Below, piece by piece: positions 1 to 9,438 of a stretch of 64,000 nucleotides of DNA. The position numbers and the translations under genes were made by a program. Numbering within the stretch: the stretch's first letter is position 1; every line of letters begins with the position of its first letter. This DNA comes from Caryophanales bacterium (GTDB lineage Bacteria; Bacillota; Bacilli; JARBTR01), in contig JARBTR010000005.1 of the NCBI GenBank assembly GCA_029240105.1, forward strand, positions 62,001 to 126,000. Direction: 5' to 3'. The notes below the pieces were generated by a model, which worked only from the letters and a program-made list of their open reading frames with translations, was not told where the DNA came from and did no database searches.

Positions 1-2
1 AT

Positions 3-233
3 AACCGTATAGTCAAGTTACTTGAAGTAAAGAGTATTGTAACTTTAATGCTAACAACAACCTTGGTTGCAATTACTTTACTACAAATTAAACCGCCAGA
101 ATTGTTTAACAATGTCACATTAATGGTTATTGGTTTCTTTTTTGGTAAAGCTTCAAACAATGCAAAAAACATTCTGGTACAAGGTAAGATTTCAACAAAG
201 CGTAAAAAATTAGATAATGATGTTGTTGAATAA
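3..233 (+). CDS. Small membrane protein, 5' end outside the window
   Basis: An open frame enters from the left edge and ends at a TAA at 231-233. A start is possible at the ATG at 48, but no ribosome binding site precedes it and the frame stays open upstream, so the gene probably starts before the window. The visible part has one or two hydrophobic segments (about residues 14-25 and 35-50 of the visible part), followed by a lysine-rich tail ending KKLDNDVVE. Small proteins of this build occur near prophage lysis genes and also as stand-alone proteins; I do not recognise the family and assign no function. A strong hairpin follows the stop. Confidence 0.5.
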   Translation, partial: NRIVKLLEVKSIVTLMLTTTLVAITLLQIKPPELFNNVTLMVIGFFFGKASNNAKNILVQGKISTKRKKLDNDVVE

Positions 234-244
234 AATATTCTATT

Positions 245-307
245 AAAAAAGGCTGGGACAAACCTCTAAGAGCAACACTGCCCTTATTGAGCTTATCCCA
301 GCCTTTT
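245..307. terminator. Hairpin of the GGCTGGGACA repeat type, probably a bidirectional terminator
   Basis: AAAAAGGCTGGGA (from 246) pairs with TCCCAGCCTTTT (ending at 307), with about 35 bases between. It lies between convergent genes, with A-rich and T-rich flanks on both sides. The same GGCTGGGACA core bounds a larger element at 59679-59877. Confidence 0.7.
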
Positions 308-331
308 AATTTAAATTAAAAAACTTATGTT

Positions 332-1594
332 TTAACGAATAGTTTGACCAGCATTCATTCCTGCTATTCTGCCTGTCACCATCGCAGCTGTTATGTTATA
401 ACCGCCTGTATAACCGTGGATATCTAAAATTTCTCCACAGAAATATAAGTTAGGGACAAGCTTACTGCCCATAGTTTTGGGGTCAATTTCTTTTATTGAA
501 ACGCCTCCACCAGTAACAAATGCCTTTTCGATCGGCAGAGTCCCGTTAACAGCAATTTCAAATCGTTTCATTAACTTTGCTAGAGTACGTAATTTCTCTT
601 GTGAAACAGAATTGCACAATTGATCAGCATCTATAGTTGCTCGTTCCAATAGAAACAATAAGAATCTTTCTGGTAAAATCCCACGAAAACCATTTTTCAC
701 AGATTTTTTACCATCATCTTTTGTTATTGAATGTAGTTTTTGAAAAAGCTGTTCTTCTTTCTTATCAGGACAAACATCAATGGAAACAATGACTTCTTCA
801 ACTTCGAACTTTTTTATGGCTTGTACTACAAATTGGCTACACCGTAAGATAGCTGGCCCAGATAGGCCAAAATGAGTAAAGATCATATCCATTCGATGTG
901 AGATCAGTGCTTTTCCTTTTGGATTCCAAACTGTGACCGCTACATCCTGAAGAGACAACCCTTGTAAAACCTTATTTCGAATAAACCATTCATTAGATGT
1001 CATTGGTACTTCTGTTGGAAATAGGTCTGTTATGGTATGCCCTGCCTTTTTTGCCCATTTGTAACCATCACCAGTGCTACCTGTTTGAGGAACTGATTTA
1101 CCTCCAACAGCAATCACAACAGCTTTCGCTTCAAACACTTGATTATACTGCAATAAAACATAGAATGGGTGACCTTCTTTGCTATGTACATCTTTTACGG
1201 GAGAGTCCGTAAGAATAGTTCCTTTAAGTTCTAGAAAACGATTCGTCAAGGCATCTACGACAGATTGCGCATCGTTATTCACTGGAAACATTCGACCATG
1301 ATCTTCTTCTTTAAGCTTAACACCCAGTTTATTGAAAAATTCAATGATATCTTGATTGTTAAATTGGGAGAAGGCGCCATACAAAAACTTTCCGTTACCA
1401 GGAATGTGCTTAATAACTTCTTCAACCGGTAGAGAATTTGTTACATTGCATCGTCCACCGCCTGAAATAGCCAATTTTCGTCCAAGCTTATTTCCTTTAT
1501 CAACAAGTAAAATACGCTTCCCTTTTTCAGCCGCAGCAATACTTGCCATTAAACCGGAGGGTCCTCCACCAATAACAATTACATCAAATTTCAT
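332..1594 (-). CDS. ytfP: FAD-dependent oxidoreductase, HI0933/YtfP (BaiN-like) family
   Basis: A flavoprotein of about 420 residues, the usual length for this family. The N-terminus holds the dinucleotide-binding GGGPSG motif (residues 9-14), followed by the family blocks [13 protein letters not shown] and, near the C-terminus, [15 protein letters not shown]. The frame could start upstream at 1663, but the ATG at 1594 has a good ribosome site (AAGGGTG, 6-7 bases upstream) and puts the FAD motif at the normal distance from the start. Bacillus YtfP and relatives are conserved but their substrate is uncertain; some homologues in gut clostridia act on bile acid intermediates. It is transcribed alone, between two hairpins. 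Confidence 0.85.
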   Translation of the reverse strand: MKFDVIVIGGGPSGLMASIAAAEKGKRILLVDKGNKLGRKLAISGGGRCNVTNSLPVEEVIKHIPGNGKFLYGAFSQFNNQDIIEFFNKLGVKLKEEDHGRMFPVNNDAQSVVDALTNRFLELKGTILTDSPVKDVHSKEGHPFYVLLQYNQVFEAKAVVIAVGGKSVPQTGSTGDGYKWAKKAGHTITDLFPTEVPMTSNEWFIRNKVLQGLSLQDVAVTVWNPKGKALISHRMDMIFTHFGLSGPAILRCSQFVVQAIKKFEVEEVIVSIDVCPDKKEEQLFQKLHSITKDDGKKSVKNGFRGILPERFLLFLLERATIDADQLCNSVSQEKLRTLAKLMKRFEIAVNGTLPIEKAFVTGGGVSIKEIDPKTMGSKLVPNLYFCGEILDIHGYTGGYNITAAMVTGRIAGMNAGQTIR

Positions 1595-1663
1595 AATTAC
1601 ACCCTTCATTTTAATTTTATTTTTAATTTTAATTTGATAATACAATTGTAACCATAAAAACAA

Positions 1664-1693
1664 TGAGGAATGTAGGTTAATCTACATTCCTCA
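1664..1693 (-). terminator. Terminator after ilvE
   Basis: A perfect 12-bp inverted repeat (TGAGGAATGTAG and its complement) with a 6-base loop. On the minus strand it is followed by TTGTTTTT. It lies 38 bases beyond the ilvE stop. Confidence 0.8.
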
Positions 1694-1731
1694 ACTTACA
1701 TTTTAAAGTTAATCTTAAAATGACATCAATT

Positions 1732-2793
1732 TTAAATTTTAACGATCCAATTATATTTATCTTCTACTTCGCCATTTTGAATACCAGTCAATGTTTCATA
1801 TAATTCGTGAACGATAGGCCCAATTTCACCTTTGTTTATTGACATGATATGACCATCCCACTCTAATTCACCAATTGGAGAAATAACAGCAGCTGTTCCT
1901 GTACCAAATGCTTCTTCAAGCAATCCCTGTTCAAATGCCTCATATACTTCGTGGATTGAAATTTTACGTTCAGTAACCTTTAGACCCATATCCTTTAATA
2001 ATTGGATTGAAGAATCACGAGTTACCCCAGCTAGAATACTTCCATTAAGAGCAGGAGTAATGATTTCCCCGTTAATTTTAAAGAATACATTCATGGTTCC
2101 AACTTCCTCAATGTACTTCTTTTCAACGCCGTCAAGCCATAAAACTTGCGCATATCCTTTTTCTTTTGCATCCATTTGAGGTTTGATACCAGCAGCATAG
2201 TTTCCTGCCGCTTTAGCGAAGCCAATGCCTCCTTTAACGGCACGTACATAGTGATTCTCTACATGAATTTTTACAGGATTAATTCCTTCTTTATAATAAG
2301 GACCTGACGGTGACAAAATAATCATGAATTTATAAGTTAATGAAGCACGAACGCCAACAATTGGTTCCGTTGCAATCATAAATGGGCGAATATATAGTGA
2401 AGTGTGTGGAGCACTAGGTACCCAATCAGCTTCTAATTCTAATAATTTTATAAGAGCTTGAATCACAAAATCTATATCCACTGTTGGCATAGAGAGTCTT
2501 TCACAAGAAACATTTAATCGTGCAAAATTTACTTCTGGTCTAAATAATTGTATTTTCCCATCTGCTGTTCGATAAGCTTTTAAACCTTCGAAAATCGCTT
2601 GACCGTAATGGAAAACCATTGCAGATGGTTCAAGTGCAATTGGGCTATACGGTAAAATTTGTGCATCTTGCCAACCTTTACCCTCTGTATAGTCCATCAT
2701 AAACATATAATCAGTAAATGTTAGTCCAAATCCTAAGGTACTTGAATCTTGCTTTTCTTTTCCTACTTGCACTTCAGTTATTCTAATGTCCAT
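1732..2793 (-). CDS. ilvE: Branched-chain amino acid aminotransferase
   Basis: A class IV PLP-dependent aminotransferase of 353 residues that interconverts leucine, isoleucine and valine with their 2-oxo acids, using 2-oxoglutarate/glutamate. Lysine 194 in AKAAGNYA is the expected Schiff-base lysine, and the family blocks VFHYGQAIFEGLKAYR and EVGTMNVFF are present. The start ATG follows GAGGTG. It belongs to the longer (about 350-360 residue) Firmicutes type. It stands alone, with its own terminator downstream and the amino acid transporter upstream on the same strand behind a hairpin. I saw no T-box motif in the 158 bases upstream. Confidence 0.93.
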   Translation of the reverse strand: MDIRITEVQVGKEKQDSSTLGFGLTFTDYMFMMDYTEGKGWQDAQILPYSPIALEPSAMVFHYGQAIFEGLKAYRTADGKIQLFRPEVNFARLNVSCERLSMPTVDIDFVIQALIKLLELEADWVPSAPHTSLYIRPFMIATEPIVGVRASLTYKFMIILSPSGPYYKEGINPVKIHVENHYVRAVKGGIGFAKAAGNYAAGIKPQMDAKEKGYAQVLWLDGVEKKYIEEVGTMNVFFKINGEIITPALNGSILAGVTRDSSIQLLKDMGLKVTERKISIHEVYEAFEQGLLEEAFGTGTAAVISPIGELEWDGHIMSINKGEIGPIVHELYETLTGIQNGEVEDKYNWIVKI

Positions 2794-2849
2794 GATGCAC
2801 CTCTTCTTAAAAGTCTCTCAGGATAAAAATTTTATCATTTTATGTAAAA

Positions 2850-2900
2850 AAAAGAAACGATAAAAGCCTAAAAATGTAATTTCTTACAGTGTTAGGCTTT
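2850..2900 (-). terminator. Probable terminator of the amino acid ABC operon
   Basis: AAAGCCTAA and TTAGGCTTT form a 9-bp stem around a 20-base loop. On the minus strand the stem is followed by a T-rich run (complement of 2850-2862). It is moderately strong because of the long loop. Confidence 0.55.
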
Positions 2901-2951
2901 AAATTTCATTATATTTTATTCATTATTATTGCTTTGGTTAATCTTAGTATT

Positions 2952-3689
2952 CTAAACTCCGATAAAACGGCTTAAGAATTGTTTCGTTCGTTCATTTTTT
3001 GGAGATTCAAAAATGACTTCCGGAACATCCATTTCAACCATTACACCATCTGCCATATAAGCAACACGATCTGAAACTTCTTTAGCAAATGCCATTTCGT
3101 GCGTCACGATAATCATGGTAAGTCCTGTTTGTGCTAGATCTTTTATAACCTTCAAAACTTCTCCAACCATCTCTGGATCTAACGCAGAAGTTGGTTCATC
3201 AAAAAGAAGTGCATCTGGTTCCATTGACAAAGCACGAGCAATTGCAACACGTTGTTTTTGTCCACCTGAAAGATGATGAGGCTTCGCATTGATATAAGGT
3301 GCCATTCCAACCTTTTCAAGATATTTTAAAGCCACTTTTTCTGCTTCAACTTTATTTTTCTTTCCAACTTTCACTTGACCAACAACACAGTTTTCTAAAA
3401 CAGTTAGGTTTTGAAAGAGGTTGAATGATTGGAAAACCATACCCATTTTCGCGCGATATTTTGTTATATCGTACCCAGACTTTAAAACATTTTCACCGTT
3501 GTAAAAAATCTCACCAGAAGTCGGCCACTCAAGCATGTTAATACAGCGTAAAAAAGTCGACTTACCCGATCCACTTGAACCAATGATTGAGATAACCTCT
3601 CCGCGATTTACAGTTAAGTCTACACCTTTTAAAACTACGTTTTGCCCAAAGGTTTTATGCAAATTCTTAATTTCAACTACGATATTCAT
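2952..3689 (-). CDS. Polar amino acid ABC transporter, ATP-binding protein (GlnQ family)
   Basis: The ATPase of a polar amino acid importer, 245 residues. Walker [10 protein letters not shown] is at residues 37-45, the signature LSGGQ at 140-144 and Walker B LLFDEP at 161-166; all are intact. The ATG overlaps the stop of the permease gene by one base (TAATG), which indicates translational coupling. The specificity (glutamine, cystine, arginine or other) cannot be read from the ATPase. The upstream binding-protein gene appears damaged, so the transporter may depend on another receptor. Confidence 0.9.
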   Translation of the reverse strand: MNIVVEIKNLHKTFGQNVVLKGVDLTVNRGEVISIIGSSGSGKSTFLRCINMLEWPTSGEIFYNGENVLKSGYDITKYRAKMGMVFQSFNLFQNLTVLENCVVGQVKVGKKNKVEAEKVALKYLEKVGMAPYINAKPHHLSGGQKQRVAIARALSMEPDALLFDEPTSALDPEMVGEVLKVIKDLAQTGLTMIIVTHEMAFAKEVSDRVAYMADGVMVEMDVPEVIFESPKNERTKQFLSRFIGV

Positions 3690-4471
3690 TAAACAATTTG
3701 CTCCCCTCTCTTTAAAATCTGCTCAGGCATTGTGGATGAACCGAAAATTGTATATGAAGATGGGCCATCCATCCTTTTTTCAACATATCGTAAAATCCGT
3801 GTAATGACTAATGTTAAAAACAAATAAATTGAAGCCGCTACTAAGAACGGTTCATAAGTTTTATATATAGCACCTGAAACAGACTTTGTCATGAAGAATA
3901 ATTCTGTTACTGTGATTACATTTAATACGGCAGTATCTTTTATGTTTATAACAAATTCATTTCCAGTAGCCGGCAGAATATTACGAATTGTTTGTGGTAA
4001 TACCACATGAAGCATCGTTTGCCAATGTGTCATTCCAATCGCGTGTGCCGCTTCTGTTTGACCTTTGTCAACGGATTGAATACCACCGCGAACAACTTCA
4101 GACATATAGGCCCCCGTGTTGATCGAAACAATGAAAATACCAGCAACGATTGGATCCCAATTAATTCCCCAAGCTTCAGCTATACCGTAATAAATGACAA
4201 TAGCTTGAACAATCATAGGGGTTCCACGGAAAACTTCAATATATATTGTTAATAAAATATTAACTAATTTAAGACCAATTCTTTTTGGCGAAAAACGGCC
4301 AACATGATTGCTTAACGGAATCGTTTTTATGATCCCAATCAATAAACCAAAAATTGAGCCTATTATTGTTCCAGTTAAGGCAATAAGTAATGTGACTCCG
4401 GCGCCTTTTAAGAACCAAACGCCGTAATTTTCAATTATATAAACAACCCAATCGTAGAAAGTTTTTTCCAT
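3689..4471 (-). CDS. Polar amino acid ABC transporter, permease (GlnP/HisM family)
   Basis: A permease of 260 residues with an N-terminal membrane segment (about 18-45) and the conserved EAA loop, here [21 protein letters not shown], for contact with the ATPase. The motif [12 protein letters not shown] is typical of His/Glu/Gln permeases. Its C-terminus is somewhat extended ([16 protein letters not shown]), which may be family-specific. It is coupled to the downstream ATPase gene by a one-base overlap and lies behind a hairpin that separates it from the binding-protein gene. Confidence 0.9.
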   Translation of the reverse strand: MEKTFYDWVVYIIENYGVWFLKGAGVTLLIALTGTIIGSIFGLLIGIIKTIPLSNHVGRFSPKRIGLKLVNILLTIYIEVFRGTPMIVQAIVIYYGIAEAWGINWDPIVAGIFIVSINTGAYMSEVVRGGIQSVDKGQTEAAHAIGMTHWQTMLHVVLPQTIRNILPATGNEFVINIKDTAVLNVITVTELFFMTKSVSGAIYKTYEPFLVAASIYLFLTLVITRILRYVEKRMDGPSSYTIFGSSTMPEQILKRGEQIV

Positions 4472-4511
4472 TTTAATTCTTCTCTCTATAAAAATTCATA
4501 AAATTTATTTT

Positions 4512-4564
4512 AACATAAAAAAGTAGCCGGAAAGCAAATTGTAAAATTTACCTCCCAACTACTT
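4512..4564 (-). terminator. Hairpin between binding-protein and permease genes
   Basis: AAGTAG with its complement CTACTT, extended by G-C and G-T pairs, is followed on the minus strand by TTTTTTATG. Such hairpins after a binding-protein gene usually let only part of the transcripts read into the membrane genes. Confidence 0.6.
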
Positions 4565-4578
4565 CATCTAATTGTGTT

Positions 4579-5361
4579 TTATTCAGCTGAAGGTTGGTTT
4601 TCAACAGCAGTATTCATCAGTTCATCGCGATCCGCTTGAGAAATACCTGCTAAAACTTCATTAATTTTATCAGTTAGGTCACTTTTCTTTTTCAAACCTA
4701 CCGCAACAGCAACATCATCATCAGATGCCTCAAACCCTTTGCCATCTTCAAAAGAAACAAATGTTAAGTCACTGTTTGATGCTACAGCTGAAACAGCGCC
4801 TGGCTTTTCAGAAATGTATCCGTCAATTGTACCTGAATTTAAAGCAACAATCATAGTAGGGAAAGTATCCATTGCCGTTTGCTTTTCAACTTTAGTCAAT
4901 TGATCAATTACTGAGTAGTGGAATGTATTTAATTGTGCAGTGATCTTTGCACCACCGAAATCCTCTAAACTTTTTGCAGCAGCAAATTTACCATCTTTTT
5001 TCACAACAACTACTAACTCAGATTTGTAATAGTTATCTGTGAAATCAATCGATTCTTTTCTTTCAGCTGTTGGTGACATACCTGCAATGATTGCATCAAT
5101 TTTTCCTGATGTTAATGCTGGTAAAAGTCCATCCCATTCTGTTTTAACAATAACTAGTTTCTTTCCTAAACCTTCTGCAATTTGCTTTGCGATCTCTACA
5201 TCGTAACCGCCAGCATAGCCGCCACCTTTAATAGGTACAGCTCCGTTTGAATCGTCAGTTTGAGTCCAATTGAAAGGAGCGTAAGCACATTCGAGTCCTA
5301 CACGGAACTCATTAGAGCTTTCCTTTCCTTCTTTTTTGTCCGGAATTTCTGGAAAAATCAT
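4579..5361 (-). pseudogene. Amino acid ABC transporter binding protein lacking its signal peptide
   Basis: From the stretch SSNEFRVGLECAYAPFNW onward this is a complete family-3 solute-binding domain (about 245 residues) with the usual blocks GGYDVEIAKQIAEGLG, LPALTSGKIDAIIAGMSPT and ERKESIDFTDNYYKS. Gram-positive members begin with a signal peptide and a lipobox cysteine just before a KKEGKE-like linker. Here only nine residues (MIFPEIPDK) precede the linker. No hydrophobic stretch or cysteine is encoded upstream, and an in-frame TGA lies ten codons before the ATG. The start also sits inside an inverted repeat (see 5359-5384) and has no clear ribosome site. I infer that a deletion or rearrangement removed the 5' end, so the product, if made, would stay in the cytoplasm. 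Confidence 0.65.
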
Positions 5362-5384
5362 TATCTTTTTAATGATTTTGAAGA
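5359..5384 (-). other. Inverted repeat at the broken 5' end of the binding-protein gene
   Basis: On the minus strand AAAATCATTA and TAATGATTTT form a 10-bp stem around AAAAGA; the apparent ATG of the binding-protein gene lies within the second arm. It could act as a terminator or mask the start. Upstream (5400-5450), GGTCC...GGACC-like and CCGAAATCGG pairings suggest a structured leader, but I do not recognise a riboswitch or T-box. Confidence 0.4.
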
Positions 5385-5612
5385 AATTTCAAAAGTAGTT
5401 CGAGGAGTTGGTCTGGAGAGCCCGATTTCGGACCTAATATTAAGCTAAATCATCTTTGGATATAGCTGTCAGTAGCATACCATAAAAGAATCTGAAATTT
5501 CTATCATTTTGATAAAATTAATTTCAACAAATAAAAAATAATTTTTCCTTAATTGTTAAAATTTACGAAGATGATCAAAAAGCTAACAAAATATGACGAA
5601 ATATTTCAATAA

Positions 5613-6074
5613 CTATTTAAAAACTACTCTGAATCCTACAAATACAACAGGCATTTCTTCATTAAAACTATATCCTATTTCAGCGCCCTCTTCAGTAAAC
5701 TCCCTTGTACGATTTACTCGCCAAGCCTGCATACTTTCTTCTTCACCCTCGAGTTTTGCAATTTCCCATTTAATATCTTTAAAAGGAATGATCTTTACAT
5801 CTACAATTTCGACGATACAGCCTGGGTTTCCGTCCCAGTCTGTGATAATTTCAAATTCACCTTTTCTAGGGAGGGGTTCTCCAGCTACTTGAAATGCTAA
5901 ATAACTTGAAGAAGTCGCCGTCTTTTTTTCCTCTAGAATCAAATTTAATATTTGTCCCGCTTGGGATTCGTTTTCTCCGAAACAGTACGCTACATCATAT
6001 TCCAAGGTCTCATCTTTGCTTGTACATTTTAAAAATTCTGCCCAGTATTGATCTGCTAATTGATTTGTATCCAT
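5613..6074 (-). CDS. ASCH domain protein
   Basis: A soluble protein of 153 residues with the ASCH fold related to PUA domains. Typical parts are KKTATSSSYLAFQVAGEPLPRKGEFEIITDWDG and, later, FKDIKWEIAKLEGE followed by W-x-V-N-R and the EF-GY pattern at the end. ASCH proteins are thought to bind RNA or act as small hydrolases on modified nucleosides; the role here is unknown. The start ATG has a ribosome site (GGACGAGG). It is monocistronic and lies upstream of the damaged transporter gene on the same strand. Confidence 0.8.
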   Translation of the reverse strand: MDTNQLADQYWAEFLKCTSKDETLEYDVAYCFGENESQAGQILNLILEEKKTATSSSYLAFQVAGEPLPRKGEFEIITDWDGNPGCIVEIVDVKIIPFKDIKWEIAKLEGEEESMQAWRVNRTREFTEEGAEIGYSFNEEMPVVFVGFRVVFK

Positions 6075-6218
6075 ATTTTCCTCGTCCTTTTAAAATTTAT
6101 ATCGTACAAGATTATAACAAATGGGCTAATTAGGGCAACAAAATTAAATTTATTGCATTGTTCAATCTTTTTTTAATTGTCTTTCATAAAGTTGATTGTT
6201 AAATAGGTTATTAACCAG

Positions 6219-6253
6219 AAAAGTCAGGCATCTATTATTTTGCCTGACTTTTT
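6219..6253 (-). terminator. Terminator after the VOC gene
   Basis: AAAAGTCAGGCA and TGCCTGACTTTTT form a 12-bp stem with a 10-base loop, just beyond the stop of the gene at 6259. Confidence 0.8.
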
Positions 6254-6258
6254 AATTA

Positions 6259-7056
6259 TTAACTTTGATTGTATACATTATGTAACGTTTCAATATCAGG
6301 TTTTTTCATTTTTAAAACCGCATCCATTACAGCATCAACTTTTTCTCGATTTTCATCAGTAATCATTTGAATAAAATCTTCCGGAATAATCTGCCATGAG
6401 ACTCCAAATTGGTCCTTAAGCCAACCGCATTCTGACTTCGAACCACCATGTGAAAGTTCTTCCCAGTAGAAATCAATCTCTTCCTGTGTCTTACAATAAA
6501 CACAGAAACTGATAGCTTCTGTAAAAGAGAAGCCATGAGGATAAGCGCTATCAATCGCCTTAAATGATTGACCATTAAGTGCAAAGGATGCAATCATAAC
6601 TGTTCCTTCTGGTTCACTTTGATCCTTCCCATACAATTGAATGTCTTCCACACTTGAATTGTTGAAATTTTTACAATAAAAATCAAGTGCTTCCTTTGCT
6701 TTCCCATGTTGTTCCCCAACAAACATTAAGAATGGTGATATATGTTGTTTACATCTAGTAAGACTAAGCTGCCATGATACACCATATTTATCTTGAACCC
6801 ATCCAAACTTTTCGCTAAAAGGGTAAGCATCTAGCCCCATTAAGGCTACACCACCCTCGCTTAAATTTTTCCAAAGTAGATTAATTTCTTCAACCGATTC
6901 ACAATCTACAAAAAAAGAAATAGCAGGTGTAAACTTGAATAAAGGTCCACCATTTAACGCAACAAATCTCCTGCCACCGATATCAAAATCTACAGTAAGA
7001 ACACTCCCCTCAGGGAACCTTCCGCCAGCCGTATTTTTCAGTTCATTAACTTTCAT
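6259..7056 (-). CDS. Double VOC (PhnB/glyoxalase-like) protein, first module shortened
   Basis: 265 residues with two PhnB-like modules. Module 2 (from about residue 105, SPFLMFVGEQHGKAKEALDFYCKNF) is complete up to FGVSWQIIPEDF. Module 1 begins abruptly at GRFPEGSVLTVDFDIGGRRFVALNGGP and lacks the first beta-alpha-beta unit (about 35 residues, the stretch of the form PFLWF...EEA..FY). The ATG at 7056 has a proper ribosome site (GTGAGGATCAAA), so the gene can be expressed. I infer an in-frame loss near the 5' end. PhnB-like VOC proteins often lack the metal ligands of true glyoxalases, and the substrate is unknown. Confidence 0.75.
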   Translation of the reverse strand: MKVNELKNTAGGRFPEGSVLTVDFDIGGRRFVALNGGPLFKFTPAISFFVDCESVEEINLLWKNLSEGGVALMGLDAYPFSEKFGWVQDKYGVSWQLSLTRCKQHISPFLMFVGEQHGKAKEALDFYCKNFNNSSVEDIQLYGKDQSEPEGTVMIASFALNGQSFKAIDSAYPHGFSFTEAISFCVYCKTQEEIDFYWEELSHGGSKSECGWLKDQFGVSWQIIPEDFIQMITDENREKVDAVMDAVLKMKKPDIETLHNVYNQS

Positions 7057-7106
7057 TTTGATCCTCACTTTATTTCATATTAAAAAAATTGTTGCAATTG
7101 ATTTAA

Positions 7107-8730
7107 TTACTCTTTCATAGATGTCTGATTTTTAATCACAACTTCCACTGATGTTCCTTTGCCAATATCACTTGTGAGTCTTGCGGAACCACCATGTAAT
7201 TGAGCAACATGTTTCACAATTGAAAGACCAAGCCCGGTTCCACCTGTTTTCTTTGAACGAGATTGATCAACCCGATAGAATCGTAATTCCCGTATCTGAG
7301 ACAACTATTTTTACCCCATCATCCATTTTTGACAATGAAATTGTTACATTGCCATTTACTTTATTGTATTTAATGCCATTATCAATCAAATTATAGAGTA
7401 GTTCATCTATCATCCGTTGATTTGCATGAATCTCAAATGGCTCACCTTCAACCGTAATTGATACAGACTTCTCTTGAGCCAATGTTATAAGCCTTTCGGA
7501 TACTTCTTTGGTTAAGTCTAGCAATTCGAATGATTGAAAAGACTTCACTATGTTATTCTCATCAAACTCAGATAAATGAATAATATCCTCAACGAGATGA
7601 ATCATTCGTGTAGATTCACTCTTTATTTTACCTATAAATAATTGCACATCCTCTACTTTGGCCATTCCTGATTCTATTATTTCTGCATAACCATTGATTG
7701 TCGTTAACGGTGTTTTCAACTCATGTGAAACATTCGCAGAGAACTCTCTTCTTATTTTTTCAGCATTTGCTTTTTCAGTGATATCTAAGAATAAAACAAT
7801 AGCACCTACCTGCAGAACAGGGTTAAAAAAGACTTGTACCGTTTTATTTTGATAAATTGCAGTTATTTCCGCATTTTCCCCAGTTAAAGCAGTTTTTACA
7901 CCGCCAACAAAATGAATATCCCTTGATAGTTCTAAAATATTTCTTCCTTCAAAGGATGCAAATTTGCTATTTAAATATGTAATCGCACTTTGGTTAGCAG
8001 ACAATACATTTCCTTCTTGATCGATTAAAAGTAAGCCTTCTTTCATGCCTTCAGTAATCGTTTTAATTGTATTTGCTTTACTTTCCAAATTTGACAATTG
8101 TTCTTCAATAAGTTTTCTTTGGTTCTCAATTGTTTTTGCAAAAGGTGATAATTCATCATAAAATCCGAATTGCATCGCGTTAATTGGTTCGACAATTCTC
8201 TTTGTTAATCGTGATGCAATTAAATTTGAAAATAGAATAACAAGCAATACAGAAAGCCCAATGATAGGTATGACACTAAAGAATACCCCATATATACTGT
8301 TAATTGTCTTGGATACGCGCAATATGCTTCCATCTGTAAGTTTTACTGCATAATAATAGGTTTTTTCGCGTAACGTTTTTGAATAACGAGTATCAATGCC
8401 GTATCCATTTTTCTTGGCTTCTAGGAACTCAGGACGATTCCCGTGATTTTCCATTAATTTGGGATTACTAGAATTGTCTAAGAGAACCGTTCCATCAGTA
8501 GCAATGACGGTGACACGATCCTCTATTTCCGATAGTTTTAAAGTGCTTAAATAACTTAATGGGTCTGACACATACTTCAAACTTTTCTGAAGTAAGATTG
8601 CTTGGCTGTTTACTGCATGTTTCGTTTGAACACTAAAAAGTTCGTAGAAAACAAAACTACAGGTGAATGTTACGGTTAAAACAGAAAGTAACACTAGCGA
8701 CCACATACTTCGATAAATCCGTTTTTTCAT
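7107..8730 (-). pseudogene. phoR: Phosphate sensor histidine kinase PhoR, disrupted
   Basis: The first 487 codons encode membrane segments (about 9-31 and 152-172) flanking an extracellular domain, then HAMP, a PAS domain (about 215-320) and the dimerisation domain with H336 in FSANVSHELKTPL, followed by the N box. The frame then reads VVSDTGITILSG and stops. The rest of the kinase (RFYRVDQSRSKKTGGTGLGLSIVKH, to the stop at 7107) is in another frame. Compared with family members, about 35 bases encoding the GIP motif and the following dozen residues are missing at about 7280. Without the G1 box and with the frame lost, the ATP-binding domain cannot form. The start is 2 bases after the phoP stop. 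Confidence 0.85.
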
Positions 8731-8732
8731 AT

Positions 8733-9413
8733 TTAGACTCCCATTTTATATCCTACACCGCGTATCGTTTTAATTAAGTTACCCGCTGACTCCAATTTTT
8801 GCCTAAGTGATTTGATATGCATATCTATCGTTCTACTCTCACCTTGATAATCAAATCCCCAAATTGCATTCATCAATTTCTCACGGGTCAATACAATACC
8901 TTTGTTAATGATTAGAAATTTAAGTAATTCATATTCTTTTAACGTTAATGTAATTGAGTGATTATCAATTAAAACCTGATGCTTCGTTGTATCCATTTGA
9001 ATATTTCCAAATACTAAGAGAGATGATGGTTTCTCTGTCTCATTAATGCCTCTGCGGAGAACTGACTTTATTCTTGAAATAAGTTCTAAAATAGAAAACG
9101 GCTTTGTCAAATAATCGTCAGCACCTAAATCAAGTCCTAAAACTCGGTCATATTCACTGCCTTTCGCAGTAAGCATAATAATCGGCAAGCGACTTGTTTG
9201 TTGATTGCTTCTTAATTTTTTCAATATGGATAATCCATCTTCACCTGGAAGCATAATGTCAAGTATGACTAAATCGACTTTATCAGACAACATTTTCTCA
9301 AAAAAATCTCTCCCATTTTCAAAACCAAAAGCCTCGAAGCCAGATGACTTCAAGGCATATAAGACAAGCTCGCGAATATTCTCATCGTCTTCGACAATAA
9401 AAACTTTTGGCAT
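8733..9413 (-). CDS. phoP: Phosphate response regulator PhoP (OmpR family)
   Basis: 226 residues: a receiver domain with acidic pair D9-D10, phosphoacceptor D52 in LDIMLPGEDG and K in LTKPF, then a winged-helix DNA-binding domain of the OmpR type (IWGFDYQGESRTIDMHIKSLRQKL). The ATG at 9413 follows GGGGGA and puts the receiver at the very N-terminus; the frame is open further up but that extension overlaps phoU. Its place directly behind pst-phoU and in front of the phoR remnant identifies it as the Pho regulator. It presumably binds the TGTAAA repeats upstream of pstS. With PhoR broken, phosphorylation would need another kinase or acetyl phosphate. Confidence 0.88.
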   Translation of the reverse strand: MPKVFIVEDDENIRELVLYALKSSGFEAFGFENGRDFFEKMLSDKVDLVILDIMLPGEDGLSILKKLRSNQQTSRLPIIMLTAKGSEYDRVLGLDLGADDYLTKPFSILELISRIKSVLRRGINETEKPSSLLVFGNIQMDTTKHQVLIDNHSITLTLKEYELLKFLIINKGIVLTREKLMNAIWGFDYQGESRTIDMHIKSLRQKLESAGNLIKTIRGVGYKMGV

Positions 9414-9438
9414 GGAAATCCCCCATAAAAATGCTTCG

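Noticed and set aside
5362-5600. T-box or other riboswitch before the amino acid binding-protein gene
   Set aside because: Some pairing is possible, but no T-box sequence or other known core was found.
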